From Magnetococcales bacterium (GTDB taxonomy: Bacteria > Pseudomonadota > Magnetococcia > Magnetococcales > JADFYX01): 64,000 nt of DNA. This document shows positions 55,864-62,664 of this stretch, one piece after another. The number at the start of each line of letters is the position of its first letter. Position 1 is the stretch's first letter. The notes under the pieces were generated by a model, which was not told the origin of the DNA, did no database searches, and saw only the letters and a list, made by a program, of their open reading frames with translations. Made by a program: the position numbers and the translations under genes. The stretch covers positions 102,631-166,630 of the forward strand of contig PEAM01000004.1 in the NCBI GenBank assembly GCA_002753565.1. Reading direction: 5' to 3'.

Positions 55864-56217
55864 TTAAACGAACGGCATCATGCGAATGATAAACCGGGTA
55901 ACATAAGCCCCGGTGATAATCGCTACCGATTGCGGCACATTAAAAAATACCGCTGCCTGGATGACATCCAGAGGAAGACCGTTCCAGGCGTTTTCTATAT
56001 CGCTGGAAAAGCTAACCCCAGAGAAAATACCGGAGATCATGGAATCTACTGTTTCCAATACCCAAGTAGACATATTCAAAAACCAGATTTTTAAAATCCC
56101 AATGAAATAATCAAATGCATCGGTGATCAGGTCAAATACACCGCCTGATAAAAACCAGACAATCCAATCAAACAGGGTAACAATAGAATTCCAAATACTT
56201 TCCAACCATGCGGCCAT
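55864..56217 (-). CDS. DUF2523 minor coat protein (pVI-like)
   Basis: 117 residues, very hydrophobic. Several membrane segments: IVTLFDWIVWFLSGGVFDLI, FIGILKIWFLNMSTWVL, and the C-terminal VAIITGAYVTRFIIRMMPF. The position directly upstream of zot and the C-terminal RFIIRMMP ending match inovirus DUF2523 proteins, regarded as the pVI equivalent at the virion tip. Spacing to zot is 3 bp. Confidence 0.85.
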   Translation of the reverse strand: MAAWLESIWNSIVTLFDWIVWFLSGGVFDLITDAFDYFIGILKIWFLNMSTWVLETVDSMISGIFSGVSFSSDIENAWNGLPLDVIQAAVFFNVPQSVAIITGAYVTRFIIRMMPFV

Positions 56218-56222
56218 TTTAT

Positions 56223-56519
56223 TTATCCCCTAAAAACAACGCTTAATGCGGTAACGGTTGCGACCACCAATATGGCTGAAGCCAAATATGATAATGCGAT
56301 TGAATAATCTGAAAGACACAATTGAACCGAACCGCCATAAGGAATATCCCAAGCAGGCAGACAGGGGAGGCTTTCAGTACCGGATAGGTTAACGGTCATA
56401 ATGTTAGTAAGATTGCTTTTCAGGGCTTGCCAAGCTGTATCAAATTGATTCTCAGCCGTAGCGATTCGGGTATTTAAAGCGGTTAGATCAAAAGAGCCGC
56501 TAAATGCAGGATTAGCCAT
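56223..56519 (-). CDS. Anchor-only paralogue of the tip protein
   Basis: 98 residues from the ATG at 56519 (ribosome site AGGAG 9 bp upstream). A helical segment (FDLTALNTRIATAENQFDTAW) is followed by LPCLPAWDIPYGGSVQLCLSDYSIAL and a terminal membrane helix ending SVVFRG. Every element lines up with the last 100 residues of the preceding large tip protein. So it is a duplicated anchor domain without the receptor-binding part. It overlaps the end of the tip gene by 8 bp. Possible roles: virion cap or superinfection immunity. Confidence 0.75.
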   Translation of the reverse strand: MANPAFSGSFDLTALNTRIATAENQFDTAWQALKSNLTNIMTVNLSGTESLPCLPAWDIPYGGSVQLCLSDYSIALSYLASAILVVATVTALSVVFRG

Positions 56520-58695
56520 CACTGTTTCTCCTAGAATCTCCAGAGCGGAACACCACTGCAAAGGCCCATAACGAGGCTATGAACGGTGCAACATAGGGTA
56601 GTGCAGAAATATTATTTTCATGGTCACTCAAACAGATTTGAATGGTACGCCCCAACGCCGACCAAGGGCCAAAACAGGGAAGCTGACCGGACACCGAAGG
56701 GAGAATAAAGCCAAATGAAAAATTGGCAGTTTGGTTAAGATTGTTTTTTGCCTGAAAAAATTCACTTTCGGCCTGAGAAATTCTTTGGCTTAAATCTCCA
56801 AATGAGCCACCCCGTAGATTTAATGTATAGGGCGCAGGAGCAGGACCAAAACAGGCCATAACTTCCGGATCATCATCAAAAAGAAACTCTTCCAGCTCAC
56901 ACTCGCAAAGCTCTGTTGTCGAGTTAAAAACCAACTCATCAGACTGAGTACATCGACAAAGATTGCTGGCTTGATCGTAGAGCGTATCAGGAGCAGTACA
57001 GTTGCAGGTTTCACCAGAGACCGCAGAGCCAGGAGGACAAGCAGGACCGCAAACCAAGTTGGCATATTTGGGAGATCCAGCCGGACAATCCCCCTCGCAA
57101 ACCTCCCCCACTGCACAAGGAACAATCCCCTGCTGGCAATTAGTGTCACCAACCGGACAAGTGCCAATATCACCACCAGGACCGCCCATACCGTTGCCAG
57201 TAACCCAAACACCCCCTAAATTATCCCCTTCTGAAATACCCGACCCAGACCCAGGATACCAACCCTTAGTGGAGGTAGAGACTGTTGCACCGCTTGGCCC
57301 ATCAATCACTTGGGTTAGCTCAATTTCCGCTGAATCAAAGCTACCGTTTGCACCAACACCCGGCCGGAAAGATGGCACCTCAGAAAACACCTGTTTAACG
57401 GTATATTGGTCATTCTCATCTTTGCTAACAGTGATAATTCCCGGCCCATAACGCTTATCGTAAACCTCAACTTGAATCTGTTCACTGGTGACCGGTAGAT
57501 TTTCTGGAATATCAGTATCGTCGGGTAGCTTGAATTCTGGATTATCAATAACAGTTGTCTGTTCTGGATTGGTCTCACCCGGCAAAATTTGTAACCTCTC
57601 TTGTTGGAGAATGGTTACCTCTTTATCATCATTTTCTACTTGAGGAATTTTACAGCCATACCCCTCCACATAGGTCATACCATCAGGACAGTTGTATACA
57701 TCGGGTGGTGGATTGGAAGATTTTAATACAGAAATACTAGGGGTATAGGTAGTGACCGGAACATTAAAATTTAGCGAGACAACGCTATAGATGGTCTCCC
57801 CGGTCTGCTCATCAATATCAGACTCCCAATCTTTAGACGGATGACACAATTGATCCGGATAACCAGCATCAGATTGAAAATCACTAAGAGGTGCCCTTTG
57901 ATTAGGCAGCTGCATGGGATTGGTGCCGTTTGCAAGCAGACCCTCTATTCTAAAGGTCAAACTTCCACAATCACCACCCCCTGTTCCAACCTCTTTGTTT
58001 GTAGAGACCACCCTAAAACGGCAGTTGGAATATCGACCCTTTGTATAGGCATCCTTATAAAAGGCCTTCAACTCTCCGACTGTATCGTAGGTATTCTCAT
58101 AATTTACCCGAGGCCAACCAACCTGATAGCTGTTATCTTGGCCTTTAGGCCATTGGGATGGCTGTACCTTATACCGATTGTTTTCCAGGCTTGTTTCCAC
58201 ATATTCATAGGTGTATGGATAATTGACCCAGGTAAATACATTGGCCGTATCCGTGCCGGTACATATCCCGTTTCCCACACCAGCCGGTTCCTTGGCAACC
58301 GCTTCGACAATCTCTTCAGGTACAGGCTCCATCTGGATCTTTACCGCCGTCAACCCAATTGGTTCGGGAGGTGGATCCGCTGGTGGATCTGTTGTTCCAG
58401 ACCCAGTACCAGTATCACCCCCACCGGGCCCATCTGGTGCCATCGGATTAAGCTGAACACCAATGACACTCATATTATTGTCTAGCTCAACCTCTTCATT
58501 TTTTTGCATGGCTAAATAGATAATCCCAGAATGCAGAACAACCGTAGCCACAACAGCAACAAGGGTTTCAACGTTGATGCTTAAAATGGCAGGAACTAAA
58601 AACCCGAAGGACTCTGACCTTTTAGGATAGGAGAAAAAAACAAGAGAGCCTATCAATAGAACCATTAAAACAATATTTTTATTTTTATTGGTCAT
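56512..58695 (-). CDS. Large tip/adsorption protein (pIII-like)
   Basis: 727 residues. An N-terminal hydrophobic region (two stretches: IVLMVLLIGSLVFFSY and VETLVAVVATVVLHSGIIYLA) is followed by a Gly/Pro linker (GGGDTGTGSGTTDPPADPPP) and a beta-rich region. A Cys-rich segment of 14 cysteines lies near residues 508-612, with CxC repeats each followed by an LxxC element. The C-terminal anchor domain has LPCFGPWSALGRTIQICLSDHENN and a final membrane helix ending AVVFRSG. Size, position between coat and DUF2523, and the anchor fit the inovirus adsorption protein. Receptor unknown. Confidence 0.8.
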   Translation of the reverse strand: MTNKNKNIVLMVLLIGSLVFFSYPKRSESFGFLVPAILSINVETLVAVVATVVLHSGIIYLAMQKNEEVELDNNMSVIGVQLNPMAPDGPGGGDTGTGSGTTDPPADPPPEPIGLTAVKIQMEPVPEEIVEAVAKEPAGVGNGICTGTDTANVFTWVNYPYTYEYVETSLENNRYKVQPSQWPKGQDNSYQVGWPRVNYENTYDTVGELKAFYKDAYTKGRYSNCRFRVVSTNKEVGTGGGDCGSLTFRIEGLLANGTNPMQLPNQRAPLSDFQSDAGYPDQLCHPSKDWESDIDEQTGETIYSVVSLNFNVPVTTYTPSISVLKSSNPPPDVYNCPDGMTYVEGYGCKIPQVENDDKEVTILQQERLQILPGETNPEQTTVIDNPEFKLPDDTDIPENLPVTSEQIQVEVYDKRYGPGIITVSKDENDQYTVKQVFSEVPSFRPGVGANGSFDSAEIELTQVIDGPSGATVSTSTKGWYPGSGSGISEGDNLGGVWVTGNGMGGPGGDIGTCPVGDTNCQQGIVPCAVGEVCEGDCPAGSPKYANLVCGPACPPGSAVSGETCNCTAPDTLYDQASNLCRCTQSDELVFNSTTELCECELEEFLFDDDPEVMACFGPAPAPYTLNLRGGSFGDLSQRISQAESEFFQAKNNLNQTANFSFGFILPSVSGQLPCFGPWSALGRTIQICLSDHENNISALPYVAPFIASLWAFAVVFRSGDSRRNSDG

Positions 58696-58723
58696 TTTGA
58701 GTTTTTTTGATTTCCAGTTCTTG

Positions 58724-58757
58724 AAAAAAGGGACAAGGAAAACCCATGACCCTTTTC
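58724..58757 (-). terminator. Candidate attenuating hairpin between coat and tip genes
   Basis: AAAAGGG/CCCTTTT arms with an 17-nt loop, ending in a T-run on the minus strand, located between the coat stop (58785) and the tip start (58695). In fd-type phages a terminator after the coat gene keeps coat mRNA in excess. Confidence 0.45.
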
Positions 58758-58784
58758 TCGTTAGTACAGGGGGGAACGGCTAAA

Positions 58785-58928
58785 CTAAAAACGCTTGACG
58801 ATACCACCTACGATCTGGACAGCTTTGATGGTTGCCAATGCCACCAGGACAGCACCACCCACAGTAATAGCATCTGTTGTAGCGGCAGTGATGGCGGTTT
58901 GAATATCTGTTAATACGGTTGCACCCAT
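58785..58928 (-). CDS. Major coat protein (pVIII-like), 47 residues
   Basis: Below common size cutoffs. Reads MGATVLTDIQTAITAATT, then a hydrophobic span (AITVGGAVLVALATIKAVQI), ending VGGIVKRF. The ribosome site AAGGAG lies 9 bp before the ATG. A short acidic/polar N-terminus, one membrane helix and a basic C-terminus are exactly the filamentous-phage major coat pattern. No signal peptide is present, as in Pf3 (44-residue coat). Immediately upstream of the tip protein gene. Strong context makes this a firm call. Confidence 0.88.
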   Translation of the reverse strand: MGATVLTDIQTAITAATTDAITVGGAVLVALATIKAVQIVGGIVKRF

Positions 58929-59129
58929 GATGATTCTCCTTGATGTTAATTTAAAAAACAGATTGATTGATTACTTCTTGTGTTTTTTACTTCTTAAAAC
59001 TTCCCCACAAAGGGGATACAACAGACCCCTGCACCTATTTTTTTATCCAAGGTCAATACATAGTCATCCTGACCCCAGCGATAAAACAGACTCCAAAATA
59101 ACAGCCTAAAAGGATTTCGCTAACTGGCA
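58929..59129. promoter_or_regulatory. AT-rich leader upstream of the major coat gene
   Basis: 200 bp with no reading frame of note; long A/T runs and a TTGACC hexamer on the minus strand near 59054 are consistent with a strong coat promoter, but no matching -10 at standard spacing was identified. Confidence 0.3.
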
Positions 59130-59516
59130 TTACACTCTCAATTTCTTAATCATATTCACGACCATTCCAAACCCAGCCCCCGTAGCCCACATGGAGAGAC
59201 CGCCGAGAAATACCAAGCCAATTGCCTCAGTATTCAGACTGTTACCACTAGGGTTATAGACAAAACCAAGGCTCTGCATATAGAGAATGAAATCGTTGGA
59301 ACGCATGTAGCCTTTGTTGCTGTTGGAAGAGCAGCTACCATTGCTGGCCACAACATCATCCTGACAAACATAGACCGCCCAACCTGATGGATTGTCATAG
59401 GCAGGAGTTGTCCAGGCTTGAGCATGATCAGCAGAAAACAGCGCAATCATAAAGAGCAATACCCCCAGGCCAGAACAGGACACTAACCCTATTCTGACCG
59501 AGGATTGTCTATTCAT
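59130..59516 (-). CDS. Prophage membrane protein, probable minor structural protein
   Basis: 128 residues if started at ATG 59516 (MNRQSSVRIG), giving a signal peptide (GVLLFMIALFSADHAQA). A soluble stretch with Cys residues (YVCQDDVVASNGSCSSN) precedes a C-terminal membrane helix AIGLVFLGGLSMWATGAGFGMV and a basic end (KKLRV). An ATG at 59534 is an alternative. Position just upstream of the coat gene is that of inovirus minor coat proteins (pVII/pIX-like or another tip component). Family not recognised. Confidence 0.6.
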   Translation of the reverse strand: MNRQSSVRIGLVSCSGLGVLLFMIALFSADHAQAWTTPAYDNPSGWAVYVCQDDVVASNGSCSSNSNKGYMRSNDFILYMQSLGFVYNPSGNSLNTEAIGLVFLGGLSMWATGAGFGMVVNMIKKLRV

Positions 59517-59535
59517 GATGAAACAGGCCAACATG

Positions 59536-59844
59536 TTAGGCTGGATTCCGTTTGGCTGTCTTGCCAAGCTCAACAAAGGATTTAACAAACATAACGGCTT
59601 TGTTCTTTGCCCCTGAGCGCAATTCCACTTCCAGTTCATACTCATGAGGAAAATGCAGTTCCCGAAGAGAGTCGATGATATCAACAGGACACTCCAAAAT
59701 GGATGGGATCACCCCCAGCTTATTGGGTTGGTTCACATACTCAGACTGAGCATAGACCTTCCCCGCTTCATACATTCCCCCATCATCGGTTTTAAAACGT
59801 ACCCGCTCGACACCCTGCACATTCATTTTCATCTTGGTTAACAT
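59536..59844 (-). CDS. Candidate ssDNA-binding protein (pV-like)
   Basis: 102 residues, small all-beta looking protein without membrane segment, with a basic C-terminus (GAKNKAVMFVKSFVELGKTAKRN). Position upstream of the coat genes and size match inovirus helix-destabilising proteins that coat the ssDNA before packaging. Sequence support is weak: alternating strands such as ERVRFKTDDGGMYEAGKVY and YELEVELRSG. A good hypothesis rather than an identification. Confidence 0.45.
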   Translation of the reverse strand: MLTKMKMNVQGVERVRFKTDDGGMYEAGKVYAQSEYVNQPNKLGVIPSILECPVDIIDSLRELHFPHEYELEVELRSGAKNKAVMFVKSFVELGKTAKRNPA

Positions 59845-59927
59845 TGGTATCTCCGTTCTTAAATTATTGACCCCCGCTTATTTTCCACGAACCCCATAGC
59901 AGGGTATTCCGGGACGTGTCCTGCTTT

Positions 59928-60449
59928 TTACCGTATAGAACGTATAAACTCTTCTTGATCTCCACGTGGGAGATCATCAAAGGAAGAGAAATAGGCCAAT
60001 TCATCCAACCCCTTGCCACGAATACAACGCCACTTATCCGTTGCGCTCATATCTTCCCACTTATCCCCATGCTCATCCGCACACTGTTGGGTAAAGGAGG
60101 CTCTTAAATAATGCTGTTTATCCTCATATGCAGAACGGTATTCCTCTAACTGCTGATCCCGTTCACTCATCTCTTCCAGTTGATCAATATTCGGAACTAT
60201 GGCACTCATGGCCTTAGGGTTGAGATAGCTATTGTGGAGGGACTTTTTAGCCACCTCTTTTTCAAGGGCTTCCTTTTTGGCTTCAGGGGATGTTTTATTC
60301 TTGAAACCCTTCTTTATTAAAATCTGTTCTGCCCATTTCAACCCCATGAGAACAACAAATAAAATCAGCAACCAACCTCCAACCTGAACAGCCTGATCAG
60401 CTGAACCCTGAACCGCTCCTTGAATTGCGTTATCTGTCAATAAGGACAT
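59928..60449 (-). CDS. Prophage membrane protein with acidic cytoplasmic tail
   Basis: 173 residues. One N-terminal membrane helix (VGGWLLILFVVLMGLKWAEQIL) is followed by a long charged, mainly helical region with Trp and Cys (FTQQCADEHGDKWEDMSATDKWRC). It starts 3 bp after the RHH gene, so they are cotranscribed. Function not recognised; an early membrane protein in an inovirus could serve replication anchoring or host modification. Confidence 0.6.
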   Translation of the reverse strand: MSLLTDNAIQGAVQGSADQAVQVGGWLLILFVVLMGLKWAEQILIKKGFKNKTSPEAKKEALEKEVAKKSLHNSYLNPKAMSAIVPNIDQLEEMSERDQQLEEYRSAYEDKQHYLRASFTQQCADEHGDKWEDMSATDKWRCIRGKGLDELAYFSSFDDLPRGDQEEFIRSIR

Positions 60450-60451
60450 GG

Positions 60452-60826
60452 CTATCTCTCATCCATCCCAATTCGTTTAAGAAATCTAGACACCCCAGAA
60501 TGACCCCAAGCCACATTGCCCAAGCTTGACGGAACACCCTCCTCATTCAACTTGATAGCCGCTTTTCTAAAAGAGCCTTCATTGTGGATATGAAACAAAA
60601 CCCGTTCTTCTATTTTTTGTTCTAGTACAGCCTTTTGAATGAACTTTTCAGCGTTACTGGTAACGATTTCGTCGATTACCTTTGAAACGCTACTTACCCC
60701 CATCTGAGATTTAAGAAGCTCCAAACGCTTCCTAGTGGCTTCTGAGAGAAGCACCGTTACTTGCTTAATACCCAATTCGGCCTGTTGCTCTTTAAACCGC
60801 TTTTGTCTCTCAGATGCTTTACTCAT
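60452..60826 (-). CDS. Ribbon-helix-helix regulator
   Basis: 124 residues from the ATG at 60826 (GGAGG nearby). A ribbon-helix-helix motif is visible: KQVTVLLSEATRKRLELLKSQMGVSSVSKVIDEIV (about residues 21-55). The C-terminal half has a further conserved-looking EEGVPSSLGNVAWGHSGVSRFLKRIG segment, possibly a second DNA-binding helical domain. Likely controls early phage promoters and may be the ligand of the shared 15-mer operator. Forms one transcript with the gene below. Confidence 0.7.
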   Translation of the reverse strand: MSKASERQKRFKEQQAELGIKQVTVLLSEATRKRLELLKSQMGVSSVSKVIDEIVTSNAEKFIQKAVLEQKIEERVLFHIHNEGSFRKAAIKLNEEGVPSSLGNVAWGHSGVSRFLKRIGMDER

Positions 60827-60906
60827 TTCAGCCTCCAATTGATTAAAATCCGCTTAGTCACTCAACGTAGATACAAGGTTTAGCTAAATGTTCTCCTGCT
60901 GAACGA

Positions 60907-61137
60907 CTAAATCTTAAATTCCTGTTCAATAGCGTTTTTCTTCATCAACTCAGTATTCACAAGCCTGTACTTTCCGATGATGTAGGTAGGTAAGAAGCCT
61001 TTTTTAACCCAACCACGGACTACCTCAAGAGAAACCCCTGTCACCTCTGCAAATCGTTCTTGAGTAACGTAGATTCCTAATGGGGCTTGATTAATTACTG
61101 GAGGTGTCATAACGTGTAATTGGCCTTTGTTGGTCAT
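60907..61137 (-). CDS. Excisionase/MerR-like small HTH protein
   Basis: 76 residues. A winged-helix motif typical of helix_turn_helix_17 excisionases: IYVTQERFAEVTGVSLEVVRGWVKKGFLPTYIIGKYRLVN. It may bind the att or early region and promote excision. The ATG at 61137 lies inside the shared operator (61131-61145); an ATG at 61110 gives a shorter version, and neither has a good ribosome site. Divergent from the XRE repressor, with the intergenic region holding palindromes. Confidence 0.75.
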   Translation of the reverse strand: MTNKGQLHVMTPPVINQAPLGIYVTQERFAEVTGVSLEVVRGWVKKGFLPTYIIGKYRLVNTELMKKNAIEQEFKI

Positions 61138-61149
61138 TAGTGGTCGTTA
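61131..61149. promoter_or_regulatory. Second copy of the shared operator (inverted)
   Basis: TGGTCATTAGTGGTC (61131-61145) is the exact reverse complement of 52219-52233. With flanking bases the match extends to 18 of 19. It covers the first possible start codon of the HTH gene. Confidence 0.55.
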
Positions 61150-61167
61150 ACTGCTAACTGCTTGTGT

Positions 61168-61205
61168 GGGCGTTATGCCCATGGGTAATATACCCATATA
61201 TGGGT
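61168..61205. promoter_or_regulatory. Cluster of palindromes between divergent HTH genes
   Basis: GGGC-GTTAT-GCCC (61168-61180), ATGGGTA-ATA-TACCCAT (61181-61197) and the perfect ACCCATATATGGGT (61192-61205) overlap in 38 bp. Typical tandem operators for a CI/Cro-type switch; the adjacent XRE repressor is the most likely binder. Confidence 0.65.
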
Positions 61206-61237
61206 AATGTGTCCATACTTATTTTGGAAAAAATGAA

Positions 61238-61519
61238 ATGGGTAGTATTGGCGAACGAATTCGACCACTTAGAGAGGCTCTTGAGCTTGGAAGGAACGAT
61301 TTTGCCATCCGTATAGGTGTTACTAAGGACACTTTACGAGATATTGAAGTCGGTCGTCGTCGTCCAAATGAAGAACTCCTGGAAGGTATAGGAAAGTCTT
61401 TTCCCCAGTTTTCATATTGGCTATTGACTGGTAAGACAGACGAAGCAAATGAGCATATTAGCCCCGATATAGAACGAATACGCAGGGACTCAAAAAAGGG
61501 AAAAGAGGCTACAGGTTAG
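61238..61519 (+). CDS. XRE-family phage repressor
   Basis: 93 residues. A classic helix-turn-helix: MGSIGERIRPLREALELGRNDFAIRIGVTKDTLRDIEVGRRRPNEELLEGIG. No peptidase domain, so control is not by RecA-stimulated cleavage. Divergent from the excisionase-like gene across the palindromes at 61168-61205, which it probably binds to keep lysogeny. Short C-terminal tail with charged residues. Confidence 0.82.
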   Translation: MGSIGERIRPLREALELGRNDFAIRIGVTKDTLRDIEVGRRRPNEELLEGIGKSFPQFSYWLLTGKTDEANEHISPDIERIRRDSKKGKEATG

Positions 61520-61598
61520 CAGGGGAGATTTCTCTAAGATGGTTTAAGTAGGGGAAATCAGGGGTTTAATACATAATAATTAATAACTTTGGTGAAAT

Positions 61599-62090
61599 AT
61601 GGATGAGTTTACACTTTCATGCACATCACAATACAAGAAAATTATTTTTATAGTTATAGTTAATATATCTTTAAACGTAGCTGAATATTTCTTATTTGAA
61701 ATTAGAGAGCTTTACTTATTACTAGGAGGTTCTATTACAGTCATTTGTTTATATAGCATCTATTTATATTTTGAAAAAGATGCATTTGAATTAACTATTT
61801 GCAAAGATGGTGTTTTTCTAAAAAAAATCTTTATGGAGGAGAGATTTTACGAGTGGGAGGAGGTTGAGAGTATATCAATAATTTTTGGAACATGCAGACT
61901 CAATTCCAAACAAAAAACAACAATCTTGCACCTTAATAGAAGTATAAGTAACTTATCAAAATTCAAGGAACTAGTGTTAAAATATGCTGGAGAAGACCAC
62001 TCTTTATCAAAAGCAATCCTATGTGGTGAAAAAGATAAAATTAGCAACTCTGACATAGATATGTACCTACAGGATCCAAAATATAAGTAA
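61599..62090 (+). CDS. AT-rich membrane protein (possible moron)
   Basis: 163 residues, strongly AT-rich (many Ile, Lys, Asn, Tyr and A/T third bases), unlike the rest of the window. Two N-terminal membrane helices (IIFIVIVNISLNVAEYFLF and LLLGGSITVICLYSIYLYF) are followed by a soluble part reminiscent of a bacterial PH-like domain (FELTICKDGVFLKKIFMEERFYEWEEVESISII). It sits at the phage end, oriented with the repressor, i.e. in the position where lysogeny genes are carried. A superinfection-exclusion or defence role is possible; no family recognised. Confidence 0.6.
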   Translation: MDEFTLSCTSQYKKIIFIVIVNISLNVAEYFLFEIRELYLLLGGSITVICLYSIYLYFEKDAFELTICKDGVFLKKIFMEERFYEWEEVESISIIFGTCRLNSKQKTTILHLNRSISNLSKFKELVLKYAGEDHSLSKAILCGEKDKISNSDIDMYLQDPKYK

Positions 62091-62263
62091 GGGAGTCTAT
62101 TGGGCTTGGAAATAAAAGGGACACTCTCTTAATTTGAACGCCGCCTTTATGGCTACAAAGTGTCTACGCTAAAGACCAACACTGCCCTACATTGTCCAGC
62201 GTGAATTTTTTAACCTACTGTTTTTACATCTATTGACCAATAAAGACCAGCAACCAATAAGGT

Positions 62264-62312
62264 TTTGTAATCCGTAGGTCAGTGGTTCGATTCCTCTCGC
62301 CGGCACCATATA
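62264..62312 (+). repeat. attR, 49-bp core repeat
   Basis: Exact copy of 49768-49816. Contains the 3' half of tRNA-Thr only, not a functional second tRNA. Confidence 0.95.
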
Positions 62313-62316
62313 AAAC

Positions 62317-62346
62317 AAGGAGTTAGTAGCTATCTACTAGCTCCTT
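62317..62346 (+). terminator. Original chromosomal terminator of tRNA-Thr
   Basis: Stem AAGGAG(T)TAGTAG/CTACTA(G)CTCCTT ends in TTTTGTTGTTT, just beyond attR. It was presumably downstream of the tRNA before phage insertion. Confidence 0.7.
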
Positions 62347-62446
62347 TTGTTGTTTAGGGACACAATAGGGACACAACAGGCATCGTTTCGCTGGTGTCCT
62401 AGAAATTCCTCAGAATACCACTTTCCCACACCGCTATTCCCACCTG

Positions 62447-62660
62447 GGGTCGCATTTGAAACGCGACCCTTTGAGGCCACCGCATAAGGGATTCCCTCCA
62501 AGGGTGTCGATCGGATCTACGCCCTTATAATTCTCCCCCAGGGGTTAGATTTCAGATCCAACCCTTTCAATCTTGGTCGCGTTTGAAATGCGGGCAAGTT
62601 TGGCCCACTCAGATCTGAAATCCGAGTGGGTGAAGAGTTTACCCGACCCACTCGCGTTTG
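62447..62660. repeat. Array of hairpins with shared TTTGAAA-type loops
   Basis: At least five inverted repeats in 215 bp: GGGTCGC..GCGACCC (62447-62469, loop ATTTGAAAC), AAGGGTGT..ACGCCCTT (62500-62526), GGGTT(A)GAT..ATC(C)AACCC (62542-62564), a CGC-GTTTGAAAT-GCG dyad (62578-62592), and CCCACTC..GAGTGGG (62604-62630). A last CGCGTTTGAAAATT follows at 62652. GATTTCAGATC (62548-62558) is the exact reverse complement of GATCTGAAATC (62612-62622). Stems differ while loops are alike. Could be iterons/origin of the neighbouring replication-type gene, or a structured RNA. Confidence 0.6.
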
Positions 62661-62664
62661 AAAA

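Larger units (their letters stand above)
49768..62312. mobile_element. Inovirus (filamentous phage) prophage in tRNA-Thr
   Basis: About 12.5 kb bounded by the 49-bp att repeats. It carries Zot, secretin, a short hydrophobic major coat protein, a large tip protein, a DUF2523 protein, Rep and a tyrosine integrase: a full set for replication, extrusion and integration. Order (leftward transcription): regulators, ssDNA-binding candidate, coat, tip, anchor paralogue, DUF2523, Zot, secretin, small gene, terminator pair, small gene, Rep, Int. Two rightward genes (XRE repressor and AT-rich membrane protein) complete it. The secretin gene means it does not depend on a host one. No frameshift is visible in the core genes, so it may be inducible. 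Confidence 0.92.

Noticed and set aside
62264..62312. Second tRNA-Thr
   Set aside because: Only the 3' half is present; it is the attR copy.
62447..62660. Retron or diversity-generating element
   Set aside because: No reverse transcriptase or template/variable repeat pair is present.
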